Assembly (NCBI GenBank): GCA_050176585.1 | Contig: JBFXHX010000021.1 | Location: 1-64,000 of the forward strand | Source of the DNA: CAYYWP01 sp050176585 | GTDB lineage: Bacteria > Desulfobacterota > Binatia > HRBIN30 > CADEER01 | DNA: 64,000 nt | Direction: 5' to 3' | Shown: positions 26,417 to 34,312 of the stretch, one piece after another | Position numbering within the stretch: position 1 is the first letter of the stretch | Layout: every line of letters starts with the position of its first letter | The notes under the pieces: model-generated | The model's database searches: none | Told to the model about the DNA's origin: nothing | The model's input: only the letters and a program-made list of their open reading frames with translations | Made by a program: the position numbers and the translations under genes

Positions 26417-27931
26417 TCAGCGCCCGCGCGGCTTCGCGCGGCCACCACTTTTCTCCCTCGCACGCGGTCCAGTCGCGGCGGTCGGGGACCGCTCTTTGCC
26501 GCCGGCCTGTGCCGCCGGAACAGCGGACGCTCCGGAGGTTTTTCTCTGCCGGAAGCCGGCGACCCATCCCGGCCGTTCCATCTGCTGACGGGGGTTGAAC
26601 GCCAAGGCACCCGGGGAAACGTCCCGCCGCACCGTGGTGGCCGCACCGATGTAGGCGTCATCCCCCACCCGTACCGGTGCCACGAGGGTCGTGTCGCTCC
26701 CCACCTGCACGCGCTCGCCGATCACCGTCCGATGCTTGACGAATCCGTCGTAGTTGCACGTGATCGTACCCGCGCCGATGTTCGTCCCATTGCCGATGTC
26801 GGCGTCGCCGAGGTACGCGAGATGGTTGGCTTTGGCGCCGCGGCCCAGGCGCGCGTTCTTGGTCTCGACGAAGTCGCCGATATGGACCTCTTCCCCGAGC
26901 TGCGTGTGCGCGCGCAGATGCGCGAATGGACCCACGATCGCCCGTGCGCCGACGTCGACCTGGGTCATGACTACGCCGAACTTGACGTGCACGTCCTCCG
27001 CCAGCGTGCTGTCGGTGATGAACGCGGAGCCGTCGATCCGACACTGCGCACCGATCGACGTCCGGCCGCGCAGGTGGACATTGGGGCCAATGATGGTGTC
27101 CTCGCCGATGGTCACCTCGGGGTCGATGTACGCGCTATCGGGGTCCACCAGCGTGACCCCGGCGTCCATCCATCGGCCGCAGATCTCGGCGCGTAGCTGC
27201 TTCTCCATGGCGGCGAGCTCCCGGCGCGAGTTCACCTGCGCGACCTCTGCCACATCTACGGGGACATCGGTAACAGCCAGACCCTCTGCGGCCGCGAGCG
27301 CGACGATGTCGGTCAGGTAGATCTCGCCCTGGGCATTGTCCGGCGTGGCGCGCTCGATCAACTGAAACAGCAGCGGCGCGCGCACGCAGTAGAGACCGAC
27401 GTTGACCTCATTTATGGCGCGCTCCGCCGGATTGGCGTCGCGATCCTCGACGATGGCGCGGACGCGCCCGTCGGCGCGCACGATCCGGCCCCACCCCCCG
27501 GGATCATCGACGTGCCCGGTCCCGAGCGTGACCGCTGCGCGGCTCGCGCGGTGGGCATCGACCAATCGCTGGAGGGTCTGTGCTCGGAGCCGCGGCAGGT
27601 CGCCGTGGACGAGCAGCACACTTCCGCGAAAGCCCGCCAAGTCCCCCGCCGCTGCCAATACCGCGTGCCCGGTGCCCTGCGGCTCGCTCTGAACCGCGAA
27701 GCGCACCCCAGCTCCACAGCTCGCGCGCACCTCGTCCGCGCCGGGCCCGACGACGACGACGATCGGGTCGATGTCGAGGCTCCGCAATGCGCCGAGCGGC
27801 CACTGGATCAGCGGGCGGCCACCGACTGGATGAACCAGCTTGGAACGCGCGGAGCGAAAGCGTCGGCTGCGCCCCGCAGCGAGCACGATCGCGCCGACGG
27901 GCGCGTCCGAAGCGCTCAGTTTGCTCTCCAC
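26417..27931 (-). CDS. glmU: Bifunctional N-acetylglucosamine-1-phosphate uridyltransferase / glucosamine-1-phosphate acetyltransferase
   Basis: Makes UDP-GlcNAc for peptidoglycan and LPS. The 504-residue protein has an N-terminal uridyltransferase domain: LAAGRSRRFRSARSKLVHPVGGRPLI, the PQGTGHAVLAA motif (QSEPQGTGHAVL), LVHGDLP, the EDRDAN region and NEVNVGLYC. It also has a C-terminal left-handed beta-helix of hexapeptide repeats with NRAIVG-like turns, FVETKNARLGRGAKANHLAYLGDADIG and IGAGTITCNYDG. A Lys/Arg/Ala/Pro-rich tail of about 45 residues follows the usual end (MERPGWVAGFRQRK) and looks disordered. ATG 27931 starts the first strand after a short leader. Confidence 0.96.
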   Translation of the reverse strand: MESKLSASDAPVGAIVLAAGRSRRFRSARSKLVHPVGGRPLIQWPLGALRSLDIDPIVVVVGPGADEVRASCGAGVRFAVQSEPQGTGHAVLAAAGDLAGFRGSVLLVHGDLPRLRAQTLQRLVDAHRASRAAVTLGTGHVDDPGGWGRIVRADGRVRAIVEDRDANPAERAINEVNVGLYCVRAPLLFQLIERATPDNAQGEIYLTDIVALAAAEGLAVTDVPVDVAEVAQVNSRRELAAMEKQLRAEICGRWMDAGVTLVDPDSAYIDPEVTIGEDTIIGPNVHLRGRTSIGAQCRIDGSAFITDSTLAEDVHVKFGVVMTQVDVGARAIVGPFAHLRAHTQLGEEVHIGDFVETKNARLGRGAKANHLAYLGDADIGNGTNIGAGTITCNYDGFVKHRTVIGERVQVGSDTTLVAPVRVGDDAYIGAATTVRRDVSPGALAFNPRQQMERPGWVAGFRQRKTSGASAVPAAQAGGKERSPTAATGPRAREKSGGRAKPRGR

Positions 27932-28080
27932 TTTCGCTCTGCGTCGGCTGCCGGCGGCTCACGGCACAGCGGGCCACCGCCAGCAAGACATGATTCGGAC
28001 CGAGAAGGCAACAAGCACCCGCCGAGATCGTAGCGCCGGTGTTCGGGTGCGCTCGGTCGCACACCTCGGGCGGCGCCAGC

Positions 28081-28111
28081 GACCGGGCCGGCGGCCATCG
28101 CCGGCCCGGTC
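28081..28111 (-). terminator. Hairpin downstream of the YVTN propeller gene
   Basis: A perfect 12-bp inverted repeat (GACCGGGCCGGC at 28081-28092, GCCGGCCCGGTC at 28100-28111) with a 7-nt loop starts 9 bp after the stop of the minus-strand gene at 28120. There is no T-run, so it may be a Rho-dependent stop or an RNA-stabilising hairpin rather than a classic intrinsic terminator. Confidence 0.5.
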
Positions 28112-28119
28112 GCGCGAGC

Positions 28120-30537
28120 TTAGCGCGAGCGCCGTCGCCGCCAGGCGAGCAGCGCCGGCGGCAGCAGCCACAGCGCGCTGGTCGCGCTGGACAGCGGCGC
28201 GGGATCCACCGCGCAGCCGCCTCCGCCGGACGACGGCCGTCTGGTCGGGGTGCGTGTCACCGTCGCGGTGGCGGTCGCGGTGTTCACGAGAGTGGGCGTC
28301 CTCGTCGGCGTGGTGGTGAAGGTGCTGGTAGGCGGCACCGGCGTGTGGGTCACCGTCGGCGTGTGGGTCGGCTGTGGCGTGTCGGTCGCTGTGATCGTGG
28401 CCGTGGCCTCGCCGGTAGGCGTCGCGGTCGCCTCGGCACTGGGCGTGCCGGTGGCTGTGGCTGTGGCCCCGCCCACGGACGTCGCAGTCGCGGTGGGCTG
28501 GCCGGTGAGCGTCGCAGTCGCCGTTGCCTCGCCGGTCGCCGTCACGGTCGCGGTGGCGGCCTGCTCGCTGGGCGTGGCAGTCGCGGTGGCCTGCTCGCTG
28601 GGCGTCGCAGTCGCGGTGGCGGCCTGCTCGCTGGGCGTCGCGCTCGCGGTGGCCTGCTCGCTGGGCGTCGCAGTCGCGGTGGCCTGCTCGCTGGGCGTGG
28701 CGGTCGCGGTGGCCTGCTCGCTGGGCGTCGCGGTCGCGGTGGCCTGCTCGCTGGGCGTCGCAGTCGCGGTGGGCTGCTCGCTGGGCGTGGCGGTGGCGGT
28801 GGCCTCTTCGGTGGGAGTATCGGTGGCGGTGCTTTCACCGGTGGCTGTAGCGGTCGCGGTTGCCGTGCTTTCGCCAGTCGGCGTGTCCGTCGCGGTTGCC
28901 GTAGCGTCCGGAGTGGACGTGCCCGTCGGCGTGCTGGTCGCGTCCGGCGTCGCGGTATCCGTCGCCGTAGCGGTGTTTTCCGGAGTCGCCGTCTCGGTCG
29001 GGGTCGCCGTCTCGGTATTCTCCACTGTCGCAGTCGCGGTGGCGGTTGCGACCTCGGTCGGGGTATTGGTGATGGTCGGGCTGTCCTGTGGAGTGGCCGT
29101 CGTGGTGGCGGTGGCGCTCGCCTCCGCGGTGGAGGTGGCCGTCGGCTGGGCGGTGTCGGTCGGAGTGAGCGTGCCGGTAGGGGTCGCCGTGTTCACCGGG
29201 GTCTGCGTATCAGTGGTAGTAGCCGTCGCCGTGTTGATCGGCGTCTGACTGGGAGTAGCTGTCGAGGTTGGCGCGGGCGTGTTCGTATCCGTTGGCGCAG
29301 GCGTCGCCGTCTCGGTGGGCGTGGCGCTGGCGGTAGCCGACGCCGTGTGCTGTGGAGTGTGGGTCGGGCTGGCGGTACCACTCGCGGTGGCCGTCGGCGT
29401 CCGCGTCTCGGTCCGAGTAACCGTGGCCGAGGGCGTGAAAGTCGCGGTGGCCGTGCGGGTGGCAGTGCCGGTTGCCGTACTCGTGGGCGGGACTGGCGTC
29501 GCGCTGGGCGTGCTGGTCGGCGTCGGTGTCTCGCCACTGATGTCGGCGATGTCGATGCCGCCCGGGTTCACGCCCGGAAGAGAAATTGTCGTGACCGCGT
29601 GGCTCGCTGTGTTTATTACCGAGAGGTTTTGGGTTTGGCTGTTCGTCACGTATACGCGGCCGCCGTCGAGCGTAGGCGCGAGGTCGAGGGGCAGGCCGCC
29701 GACAGGAACGGTGGTGAGCACCGACGGAGGCGACGCCAGCGCATCGATCACCGACACCACCCCGGACATCAGCGCGTGTACGACGTAGGCGCGGGCGCCG
29801 TTCGGCAGGAACGCGACGGCGAACGGGCCGCCGCTGACCGGGATCGTGTTTACGACTGCCGGCGGATTGCTCTGTGTATCGATGACCGACACCGTGCTGC
29901 CGGCGAAGTTGGTGACGTATGCGCGCTGGCCATTGGGCGAGAATGCGACACCGGTGGGCTGCAAGCCGACTTGGATGTCTCCCACGACCTGGGGCGGGGA
30001 GACGGTGAGATCGATGATGGCGACCTGGGTGGCTGACCGCCTCGTCACGTAGGCAACCGCCCCGTCCCGCCGGACGGCCACGTCCCACGGCTGACCTGAA
30101 ACGGGCACGGTAAATAGGACGAAGCGCGATGCCGTGTCGATGACGGATACCGAGCCGGAGCGATTGGCAACCAGCGCAGTCGCACCACCGGGGACGAATG
30201 CCACGCCGTATGGAAGACTGCCGACCTGAATGGTGTCGATCTCGGCGTTCAGCATCGTGTCGATCACGGACGCACTGGCAGGCGCGCCCGGGGTAGGCTG
30301 CGTCGCCTGCTGGTTCGTCATGTACGCGACTGACCCGTTGGGGCTGACCGCAACCTGTGCAGGATTCGCTCCCGCGTCGATGGAGGTAATCACCGGTGTC
30401 GGCGACGTAGTCAGCACCTCGAGTGTGCCGAGGCTGTTGGTGACGAACACGCGCTCCTGTGCCCAACCGGGCAGCGCGAGCGCGATCGGCGCGAACGATA
30501 AGATGAGGAATCGGGCCATGCGGCGAGCTTCAGTCAT
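28120..30537 (-). CDS. Exported YVTN beta-propeller protein with Thr-rich stalk and GGGC/TM/Arg tail
   Basis: An 805-residue surface protein. After a signal peptide (cleavage near GWA-QE) come about seven YVTN propeller blades to roughly residue 335: repeats of VAVSPNGSVAYMTN, VAFSPNGQRAYVTN, VAFLPNGARAYVVH, each followed by VSVIDT. From about 340 to 760 there is a Thr/Ala/Pro low-complexity stalk (TATPSEQATATATPSEQ type), partly encoded by a 30-bp repeat. The end is SGGGGCAVDP, a hydrophobic segment (SALWLLPPALLAW) and RRRRSR. This order of GGGC, helix and Arg cluster resembles C-terminal sorting signals in which the Cys is processed, such as the MYXO/JDVT-CTERM style. The ligand is unknown; similar propellers bind proteins or glycans. 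Confidence 0.85.
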   Translation of the reverse strand: MTEARRMARFLILSFAPIALALPGWAQERVFVTNSLGTLEVLTTSPTPVITSIDAGANPAQVAVSPNGSVAYMTNQQATQPTPGAPASASVIDTMLNAEIDTIQVGSLPYGVAFVPGGATALVANRSGSVSVIDTASRFVLFTVPVSGQPWDVAVRRDGAVAYVTRRSATQVAIIDLTVSPPQVVGDIQVGLQPTGVAFSPNGQRAYVTNFAGSTVSVIDTQSNPPAVVNTIPVSGGPFAVAFLPNGARAYVVHALMSGVVSVIDALASPPSVLTTVPVGGLPLDLAPTLDGGRVYVTNSQTQNLSVINTASHAVTTISLPGVNPGGIDIADISGETPTPTSTPSATPVPPTSTATGTATRTATATFTPSATVTRTETRTPTATASGTASPTHTPQHTASATASATPTETATPAPTDTNTPAPTSTATPSQTPINTATATTTDTQTPVNTATPTGTLTPTDTAQPTATSTAEASATATTTATPQDSPTITNTPTEVATATATATVENTETATPTETATPENTATATDTATPDATSTPTGTSTPDATATATDTPTGESTATATATATGESTATDTPTEEATATATPSEQPTATATPSEQATATATPSEQATATATPSEQATATATPSEQATASATPSEQAATATATPSEQATATATPSEQAATATVTATGEATATATLTGQPTATATSVGGATATATGTPSAEATATPTGEATATITATDTPQPTHTPTVTHTPVPPTSTFTTTPTRTPTLVNTATATATVTRTPTRRPSSGGGGCAVDPAPLSSATSALWLLPPALLAWRRRRSR
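28555..28800. repeat. 30-bp tandem repeat coding PSEQATATAT
   Basis: About eight imperfect copies of a 30-bp unit (plus strand: GCGGTGGCCTGCTCGCTGGG plus CGTCGCAGTC) inside the stalk part of the propeller gene, in frame and a multiple of three, so copy-number change alters only stalk length. Confidence 0.85.
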
Positions 30538-30842
30538 TGAACCACGCTTTCCAGGAACGGAGTCTCAGATTTCACACGCAGCGGCGCCTGTGATGGACGT
30601 CCGCGGACACAAGACCCGTGCGCATATCGGAATGGCACGTCGACCGTCAAGAAAAACCAGCCGACTCTGGCCCGATCTATACCAGCCTTAGACAGCGGTT
30701 GCCGCAAACGAGCGCCGAGAGCGGCACCGTAATGCGCGCAAGCGACGATGGCGCGCCGCTTCGCCGAGAGGCAACTCACCAAATACAAAGGGCCCCCGGT
30801 TACCCGGGGGCCCTTTGATTGAGGCGGTGCCGGCTTACGAAC
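30538..30842. other. Intergenic region upstream of the propeller gene
   Basis: About 305 bp between two minus-strand genes. It holds the terminator of the upstream gene at 30787-30816 and, towards 30540-30700, the promoter region of the propeller gene. A GGAAAG about 10 nt before the ATG at 30537 may be its ribosome-binding site. No gene is supported here; an 84-codon frame on the minus strand has no conserved features. Confidence 0.6.
30787..30816 (-). terminator. Intrinsic terminator of the first NTPT-stalk gene
   Basis: AAAGGGCCCCCGG and CCGGGGGCCCTTT form a perfect 13-bp stem with a 4-nt loop. On the minus strand the hairpin lies about 27 bp after the stop codon at 30843 and is followed by TTTGTATTT, the classic intrinsic-terminator layout. 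Confidence 0.85.
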
Positions 30843-32297
30843 TTAGGCGCCGAGGCGCCCGAGCCGGCGCAGTGCCCACAGCAAGCCGATACCCAGGCCG
30901 CCAATCAGCACGAGACCCGCCGGGCTGGCCGGCGACGGTACGACCGGTATGGGCGGACGAGTGCGCGTCGGGGTCGACGTAATCGTCGGCGTGTTGGTCG
31001 GCGTCCTTGTCGGCGTCAACGTCGGCGTATTCGTCGGCGTGTTGGTCGGCGTATTCGTCGGCGTATTTGTCGGCGTATTCGTCGGCGTGTTGGTCGGCGT
31101 ATTCGTCGGCGTATTGGTCGGCGTGTTCGTCGGCGTGTTGGTCGGCGTATTCGTCGGCGTATTGGTCGGCGTGTTCGTCGGCGTGTTCGTCGGCGTATTC
31201 GTCGGCGTATTCGTCGGCGTATTGGTCGGCGTGTTCGTCGGCGTGTTCGTCGGCGTGTTCGTCGGCGTATTCGTCGGCGTATTCGTCGGCGTGTTGGTCG
31301 GGGTGTTGGTAGGCGTAGCCGTCGGCGTGTTCGTGGGCGTGTTGGTCGGGGTATTCGTGGGCGTCGCCGTCGGCGTGTTCGTCGGCGTATTCGTCGGCGT
31401 CGGAGTGTTGGTCGGCGTATTCGTCGGCGTGCTGGTCGGCTGCTCCGGCGGCCCTTGGCTATTGTTCGCGCCGTTGGCACTCACGACTTGGTTCGTACCC
31501 GAACACGGCGCCGAGACGTCAGTGGTAATGCCGAAGAAGTTCGCCGCGATCGCAAACGAGTTCATTTGCAGCGAGCTGTTGTACACGAACACGATCACTT
31601 GACCGTTGTCGAGCGAGAACCCGTCCGTAGGCTCCGCCGCGCACAGCGTCGTGTTCACGGTCACGTTGCTAGAATTGTCGCAGACGTTACTGGTGGCCGG
31701 CAGATTGAACGCGAAGGCGTTTCGCAGATTGGTCCCGTCGCAGGCGGCGTTGAGGTTCTCGGCAATGCAGGCCGGTCCGACGCTGTCGTTCGTGTCCAAG
31801 GGAACCAGAGGTTGGACATTGGACTGGCCCATACAGTCGAATGCATTACCGCAGATGTTCAGCGCACCCGCCCCCGACCCGAGCGTGACCCGGCCGCCGA
31901 AGGAGTTGGTGAAGGAGATGTTCATGCTGTTGGGCGTTAGCTGAACGGTGCGGCGGATTTGCCCGTAGGGAAAGAGGATCTGTGGTGGGACGTTGTTGGG
32001 CAGCACGCCGCCGATGGCTGACGTGAGCTCACCAGGGCTCATGCCTGTGCCGTTGCACGAGCCAGCGCCGACGATGGAGCCGGCCACAGTGGTGATCCGC
32101 AGACGTTCTGCAGCGCCGAGGTTCTCCGCGCTCAGGACCTGATAAGCAGTGCCATCTGCCGCGCGGAACAGCGCCTCCACGCCTTGCGCATTGGCGTTAC
32201 TCACCAGCCACACGCACGCGACCAAGGCCGCCGCCGCGTGTGCTGCCAGTGACCCGAGCGGGCGGCTGGGAAAGGACCTCTTTATTGTGGTGACCAT
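30843..32297 (-). CDS. Cys-rich exported protein with (NTPT)n stalk and PVVPSP-type C-terminal tail, copy A
   Basis: A 484-residue protein: a signal peptide (to about ANA-QG), a 265-residue globular domain with eight cysteines (GSCNGTG, NICGNAFDCMGQ, PACIAENLNAACDGT, NVCDNS, TLCAAEP, APCSGTN) that probably form disulfides, a stalk of about 37 NTPT units, and the tail RPPIPVVPSPASPAG - hydrophobic segment - WALRRLGRLGA. The globular domain is not a family I know. The tail is shared with two other proteins in this window and looks like a sorting or anchoring signal. The start at 32297 follows GGAGGTGGAG. The domain is 99%-like identical to copy B next door. A strong terminator follows. Confidence 0.82.
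   Translation of the reverse strand: MVTTIKRSFPSRPLGSLAAHAAAALVACVWLVSNANAQGVEALFRAADGTAYQVLSAENLGAAERLRITTVAGSIVGAGSCNGTGMSPGELTSAIGGVLPNNVPPQILFPYGQIRRTVQLTPNSMNISFTNSFGGRVTLGSGAGALNICGNAFDCMGQSNVQPLVPLDTNDSVGPACIAENLNAACDGTNLRNAFAFNLPATSNVCDNSSNVTVNTTLCAAEPTDGFSLDNGQVIVFVYNSSLQMNSFAIAANFFGITTDVSAPCSGTNQVVSANGANNSQGPPEQPTSTPTNTPTNTPTPTNTPTNTPTATPTNTPTNTPTNTPTATPTNTPTNTPTNTPTNTPTNTPTNTPTNTPTNTPTNTPTNTPTNTPTNTPTNTPTNTPTNTPTNTPTNTPTNTPTNTPTNTPTNTPTNTPTNTPTNTPTLTPTRTPTNTPTITSTPTRTRPPIPVVPSPASPAGLVLIGGLGIGLLWALRRLGRLGA
30985..31443. repeat. 12-bp tandem repeat array coding NTPT (copy A)
   Basis: About 37 copies of GTCGGCGTATTC and one- or two-base variants (GTCGGCGTGTTG, GTCGGCGTGTTC), in frame with the gene on the minus strand. 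The unit is a multiple of three, so slippage changes stalk length without breaking the frame. Confidence 0.93.
31429..32209. repeat. Near-identical segment, copy A (partner 32791-33571)
   Basis: About 780 bp match the segment at 32791-33571 at a constant offset of 1362 bp with only a handful of substitutions that I could find. The match covers the globular domain and stops inside the signal-peptide region on one side and in the stalk on the other. Confidence 0.93.
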
Positions 32298-32441
32298 CTG
32301 GTTTCTCCACCTCCGGTTACGCGGCTTCGACCCGCCTCGAAGTACACAGAGCCTCAACCCTGGTCAAGTCAAAATTCGCGAGGTCGGATGAGAGTGGATG
32401 ACCCCTAAAGTCGTCATTCGCATCGACCTCTTAACCGGACG

Positions 32442-33653
32442 CTATTTGGTCAGTGCCATACGGCGGAGGGCCCACAGGAGTCCCACACCGAGGCCGATAA
32501 TCATCACCACGCCCGCTGGGCTGGCCGGCGAGGGCACCACCGGGATCGGCGGACGCGTGTTGGTCGGCGGCGGGGTGTTCGTCGGCGTATTCGTCGAGGT
32601 TCTAGTCGGCGTCAGCGTCGGCGTGTTCGTCGGCGTATTCGTCGGCGTATTCGTCGGCGTCAGCGTCGCCGTGTTGGTCGGCGTATTCGTTGGGGTATTC
32701 GTGGGCGTATTCGTCGGCGTATTTGTCGGCGTGTTCGTCGGCGTCGCCGTCGGTGTATTCGTCGGGGTGTTGGTCGGCGTGTTCGTCGGCGTGCTGGTCG
32801 GCTGCTCCGGCGGCCCCTGGCTATTGTTCGCGCCGTTGGCACTCACGACTTGGTTCGTACCCGAACACGGCGCCGAGACGTCAGTGGTAATGCCGAAGAA
32901 GTTCGCCGCGATCGCAAACGAGTTCATTTGCAGCGAGCTGTTGTACACGAACACGATCACTTGACCGTTGTCGAGCGAGAACCCGTCCGTAGGCTCCGCC
33001 GCGCACAGCGTCGTGTTCACGGTCACGTTGCTAGAATTGTCGCAGACGTTACTGGTGGCCGGCAGATTGAACGCGAAGGCGTTTCGCAGATTGGTCCCGT
33101 CGCAGGCGGCGTTGAGGTTCTCGGCAATGCAGGCCGGTCCGACGCTGTCGTTCGTGTCCAAGGGAACCAGAGGTTGGACATTGGACTGGCCCATACAGTC
33201 GAATGCATTACCGCAGATGTTCAGCGCACCCGCCCCCGACCCGAGCGTGACCCGGCCGCCGAAGGAGTTGGTGAAGGAGATGTTCATGCTGTTGGGCGTT
33301 AGCTGAACGGTGCGGCGGATTTGCGCGTAGGGAAAGAGGATCTGTGGCGGGACGTTGTTGGGCAGCACGCCGCCGATGGCTGACGTGGGCTCACCAGGGC
33401 TCATGCCTGTGCCGTTGCACGAGCCAGCGCCGACGATGGAGCCGGCCACAGTGGTGATCCGCAGACGTTCTGCAGTGCCGAGGTTCTCCGCGCTCAGGAC
33501 CTGATAAGCAGTGCCATCTGCCGCGCGGAACAGCGCCTCGACGCCTTGCGCATTCGCGTCGCTCACCAGTGAGACAAGTACGACAACGGCGAAGCCGATT
33601 TGCATCGCGGCGACGGCCATGCCACGGTAAACGCAGTCAATTCTCCGGCCCAT
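32442..33653 (-). CDS. Cys-rich exported protein with (NTPT)n stalk and PVVPSP-type C-terminal tail, copy B
   Basis: A 403-residue twin of copy A. The globular domain with eight cysteines is almost identical (for example GEPTSAIGG for GELTSAIGG, PYAQIRR for PYGQIRR), but the signal peptide is different in sequence (MGRRIDCVYRGMAVAAMQIG...), the stalk is shorter with variant units (NTPTATLTPTNT, LTPTRTSTNT), and the tail is a diverged version, RPPIPVVPSPASPAG - hydrophobic - WALRRMALTK. I start at 33653 because GGAGG lies 9 nt upstream; the ATG at 33662 would sit directly on it. It has no obvious terminator before copy A, so the two could be one transcript. Confidence 0.82.
   Translation of the reverse strand: MGRRIDCVYRGMAVAAMQIGFAVVVLVSLVSDANAQGVEALFRAADGTAYQVLSAENLGTAERLRITTVAGSIVGAGSCNGTGMSPGEPTSAIGGVLPNNVPPQILFPYAQIRRTVQLTPNSMNISFTNSFGGRVTLGSGAGALNICGNAFDCMGQSNVQPLVPLDTNDSVGPACIAENLNAACDGTNLRNAFAFNLPATSNVCDNSSNVTVNTTLCAAEPTDGFSLDNGQVIVFVYNSSLQMNSFAIAANFFGITTDVSAPCSGTNQVVSANGANNSQGPPEQPTSTPTNTPTNTPTNTPTATPTNTPTNTPTNTPTNTPTNTPTNTATLTPTNTPTNTPTNTPTLTPTRTSTNTPTNTPPPTNTRPPIPVVPSPASPAGVVMIIGLGVGLLWALRRMALTK
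32565..32805. repeat. 12-bp tandem repeat array coding NTPT (copy B)
   Basis: About 20 shorter and more diverged copies of the same 12-bp unit as in copy A, including CGTCAGCGTC and GTCGGGGTGTTG-type variants. Interrupted by LTPT and ATLT variants. Confidence 0.88.
32791..33571. repeat. Near-identical segment, copy B (partner 31429-32209)
   Basis: Same 780-bp segment as at 31429-32209. Flanking sequence on both sides, including signal peptide and gene tail, is clearly more diverged than the segment itself. Confidence 0.93.
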
Positions 33654-34312
33654 AGCGCTCATCCTCCAATCTCCACGCGGCGCAGCATCGGGAGAGAGTT
33701 CTCCCGAGTCGACCGGCAAGCGGATTACCACCGGCCCCCGCTAGCTGTCAAGTACAAACGATTGGCGGCCGCAGAATATTGCGCTGCCGCCCGCCGCCCC
33801 CCACACCGGCAAGAATTAGTCGGGAATGGCCATCTCGCCTGCTGCGGGAAACTCGGATCAGTCCTCGCAACATATTTACTCCCCACAGCATCCACCGGGT
33901 GGTGCCTACGCCTCCTGACCACCCGCACGCGACCTCGAACGGAAAGCAGCTGGGCAACACGTATAAGGGTTGGCCGAGTCCGTAATCCGGCCGACGACCA
34001 ACGGCGAACGAGCTTTAGCTCACACTCAAAGAACAGCGAATGCCGGCGAGCTCCCGACCAGCACCACCGCGTCCCCAGCAGTGCTCGCCGTCCCAGAACT
34101 ACGCGGCAACAGCGGCACAATTTTGGCCACTGAACGCGTTACTGGCGGGGAACTGTCGTTCGCCGAGCGCCGGCTCTTGCCTCGCGACTGCCCATTATCT
34201 AGAAGGCCACGCGGCTCCGACGCTCGGCACCGCTGGCACACCACGTGCTCCGACCGCTTGGGCGGTGGGTAGTACACGAAAGGGACGGGAAACCGGTTGG
34301 AAAGTGGTGGCA
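33654..34312. other. Divergent intergenic region between copy B and the NHL/dockerin gene
   Basis: About 660 bp carrying the promoters of two divergent surface-protein genes. The base composition is visibly less GC-rich near 33750-33900 and 33960-34140. No conserved reading frame: the plus-strand frame from 34040 joins the downstream gene but codes no signal peptide and is low-complexity. I recognise no riboswitch or RNA. Confidence 0.55.

Noticed and set aside
28039..30036. A long plus-strand frame opposite the propeller gene (Gly/Arg-rich)
   Set aside because: It is the complement of the Thr-rich stalk, which leaves several frames open because of its repeat composition. No signal, motif or ribosome-binding site.
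30985..31443. CRISPR-like array
   Set aside because: The unit is 12 bp with no spacers, fully inside an open reading frame and in phase with codons.
30949..31602. VGVFVGVLVG-type and R/I-rich plus-strand frames over the NTPT array
   Set aside because: They are alternative readings of the 12-bp repeat; the minus-strand reading has a signal peptide, disulfide domain, tail and terminator.
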